From Mycolicibacterium sp. lyk4-40-TYG-92 (GTDB lineage: Bacteria; Actinomycetota; Actinomycetes; Mycobacteriales; Mycobacteriaceae): a DNA stretch of 64,000 nt. The notes beneath the pieces are model-generated. The model was not told where the DNA came from and made no database searches. It saw only the letters and a program-made list of their open reading frames with translations. Made by a program: the position numbers and the translations under genes. This document shows positions 63,185-64,000 of the stretch, piece by piece; positions within the stretch are counted from its first letter, which is position 1; the number at the start of each line of letters is the position of its first letter. The stretch is from contig NZ_JARVRX010000001.1 of NCBI RefSeq assembly GCF_030209435.1, positions 62,001 to 126,000 of the forward strand. Reading direction: 5' to 3'.

Positions 63185-64000
63185 TGGATCGCTGCGGTTG
63201 GCCCGAGTATTCGCTCAGGGGACGGATCAGGGCGTTCGACGCCGCCTGCTCCATGATGTGCGCGGTCCAGCCGGTGATGCGGCTCATCACGAAAAGGGGG
63301 GTGAACACGGGGATGTCGAATCCCATGAGGTAGTAGGCCGGGCCCGTCGGGAAGTCGAGGTTCGGCTTGATCTTGGTGGCGGCGAACATCTCCCGCTCCA
63401 GCACGTTGTAGATGTCCAGCCACTGCTGGCCTCCGCGGGCCTGCACCACCCGCTCGAAGGCGGCTTTCATGGTCGGCACGCGCGAGTCGCCGTTCTTGTA
63501 GACCCGGTGCCCGAAGCCCATGACCTTGTCTTTACGGGACAGCTTGCCGTGCAACCATTTCGCGGCATTGTCGGCGGAGCCGATCTCCAGCATGTCGTGC
63601 ATGACGGCTTCGTTCGCGCCGCCGTGCAGGCAGCCCTTGAGGGCCCCGATGGCAGCGGTGACGGCACTGTAGATGTCCGACTGGGTCGAGGTCACCACCC
63701 GGGCTGCGAAGGTCGACGCGTTGAAGCTGTGTTCGGCGTACAGCACCATCGACTGACTGAATGCTTCGACGATCGCCGGCTCGGGCACCTCACCGAAGCA
63801 CATGTTCAGGAAGTTCTCGGCGTAGCCCAGATGGCTGTGTGGCGCGATGAGCGAAAGTCCTTGTCGGCGCCGGATATCGGCGGCGACGATGGTGGGCAGT
63901 ACGGCGAACATCCGCAGCGACTTGGCGTAGTTGGCAGTCGGCGTGCTGACGTCCTCCTCGGGGTCTTCGGCACCCAGGTAGCTGATCGCGGTGCGCACCA
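63177..64000 (-). CDS. prpC: 2-methylcitrate synthase / citrate synthase, 5' end beyond window
   Basis: A C-terminal fragment of about 274 codons. Citrate-synthase motifs: APHSHLGYAENFLNM, AEHSFNASTFAARV (catalytic His region), LHGGANEAVMHDM, GFGHRVYKNGDSRVPTM (second His, typical of PrpC) and NLDFPTGPAYYLMGF (catalytic Asp). It condenses oxaloacetate with propionyl-CoA or acetyl-CoA. Near metE, as gltA1/prpC (Rv1131) is in M. tuberculosis. Its stop overlaps the pyc start, so pyc would supply its oxaloacetate. Confidence 0.88.
   Translation of the reverse strand, partial: VRTAISYLGAEDPEEDVSTPTANYAKSLRMFAVLPTIVAADIRRRQGLSLIAPHSHLGYAENFLNMCFGEVPEPAIVEAFSQSMVLYAEHSFNASTFAARVVTSTQSDIYSAVTAAIGALKGCLHGGANEAVMHDMLEIGSADNAAKWLHGKLSRKDKVMGFGHRVYKNGDSRVPTMKAAFERVVQARGGQQWLDIYNVLEREMFAATKIKPNLDFPTGPAYYLMGFDIPVFTPLFVMSRITGWTAHIMEQAASNALIRPLSEYSGQPQRSIA

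Overview
The window is a high-GC chromosomal segment with the gene content, order and promoter style of a mycobacterium, most likely a fast-growing, environmental Mycolicibacterium. Markers include FtsH beginning MKRKNV, Lsr2, ClpC1, a lysine-tailed TopA without zinc fingers, PpgS/GalE1, and the folate-pantothenate-lysS-lsr2-clpC1 series. From memory, the backbone matches the M. tuberculosis block Rv3649 to Rv3596c: helicase-cspA-Rv3647c-topA-Rv3645-Rv3644c (1-7405), Rv3635-galE1 (8383-11112), Rv3632-Rv3630 (13537-15815), ppa-dacB-Rv3626c-tilS-hpt (27954-32508), lpqG-Rv3618-ephA (36025-38845) and ftsH to clpC1 (38997-54325). The right end (metE, prpC) resembles the Rv1131-Rv1133c neighbourhood. 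No CRISPR array, rRNA, insertion sequence or prophage was seen.

Layout. 1-7538: nucleic-acid maintenance genes (helicase, cold-shock protein, topoisomerase I, clamp-loader delta'), a membrane class III adenylate cyclase and tRNA-Thr(CGU). 7555-8269: two tandem small secreted four-cysteine proteins, the upstream one broken by a one-base frameshift in a homopolymer. 8383-13546: a GT-C-like membrane protein divergent from galE1, then an amidohydrolase-TetR pair behind a leaderless promoter with a dyad in its spacer. 13537-21039: a compact five-gene operon joining a Pls/PosA-type non-ribosomal peptide synthetase and an M1 metallopeptidase to a polysaccharide flippase, a polyprenyl-phosphate GalNAc synthase (PpgS) and its DUF2304 partner. 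This is the most interesting candidate system here. 21090-27887: accessory genes: a UraD-like protein, a LexA-box-bearing DUF222 remnant, a DCC protein, a TetR-controlled epimerase/P450/ABC1-kinase cluster and a lipase maturation factor homologue.

27954-38996: pyrophosphatase, PBP4, a DUF2342 zincin, TilS and Hpt, then accessory GGDEF and molybdopterin oxidoreductase genes, then lpqG, a luciferase-like oxidoreductase and ephA. The PE/PPE/Esx genes and espACD, which sit among these in M. tuberculosis, are absent. 38997-48315: ftsH, folE-folP-folB-folK, two envelope-associated proteins, and a DUF2520 protein with panC, panD and coaX, almost all with overlapping start and stop codons. 48312-54373: a D-amino-acid PLP enzyme, lysS, lsr2 and clpC1. 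54397-58771: two cobalamin riboswitches, one before cbtBA (cobalt uptake) and one before metE (B12-independent methionine synthase), forming a coherent B12-response region. 58859-64000: a quinone-oxidoreductase-like protein, then pyruvate carboxylase translationally coupled to methylcitrate synthase, cut by the window end.

Two architectural habits recur. Several genes begin 6-8 nt after a TANNNT -10 hexamer, predicting leaderless mRNAs. At four convergent gene pairs the two stop codons interlock in one 4-bp CTAG, TTAA or CTAA sequence with no hairpin terminator between the genes.
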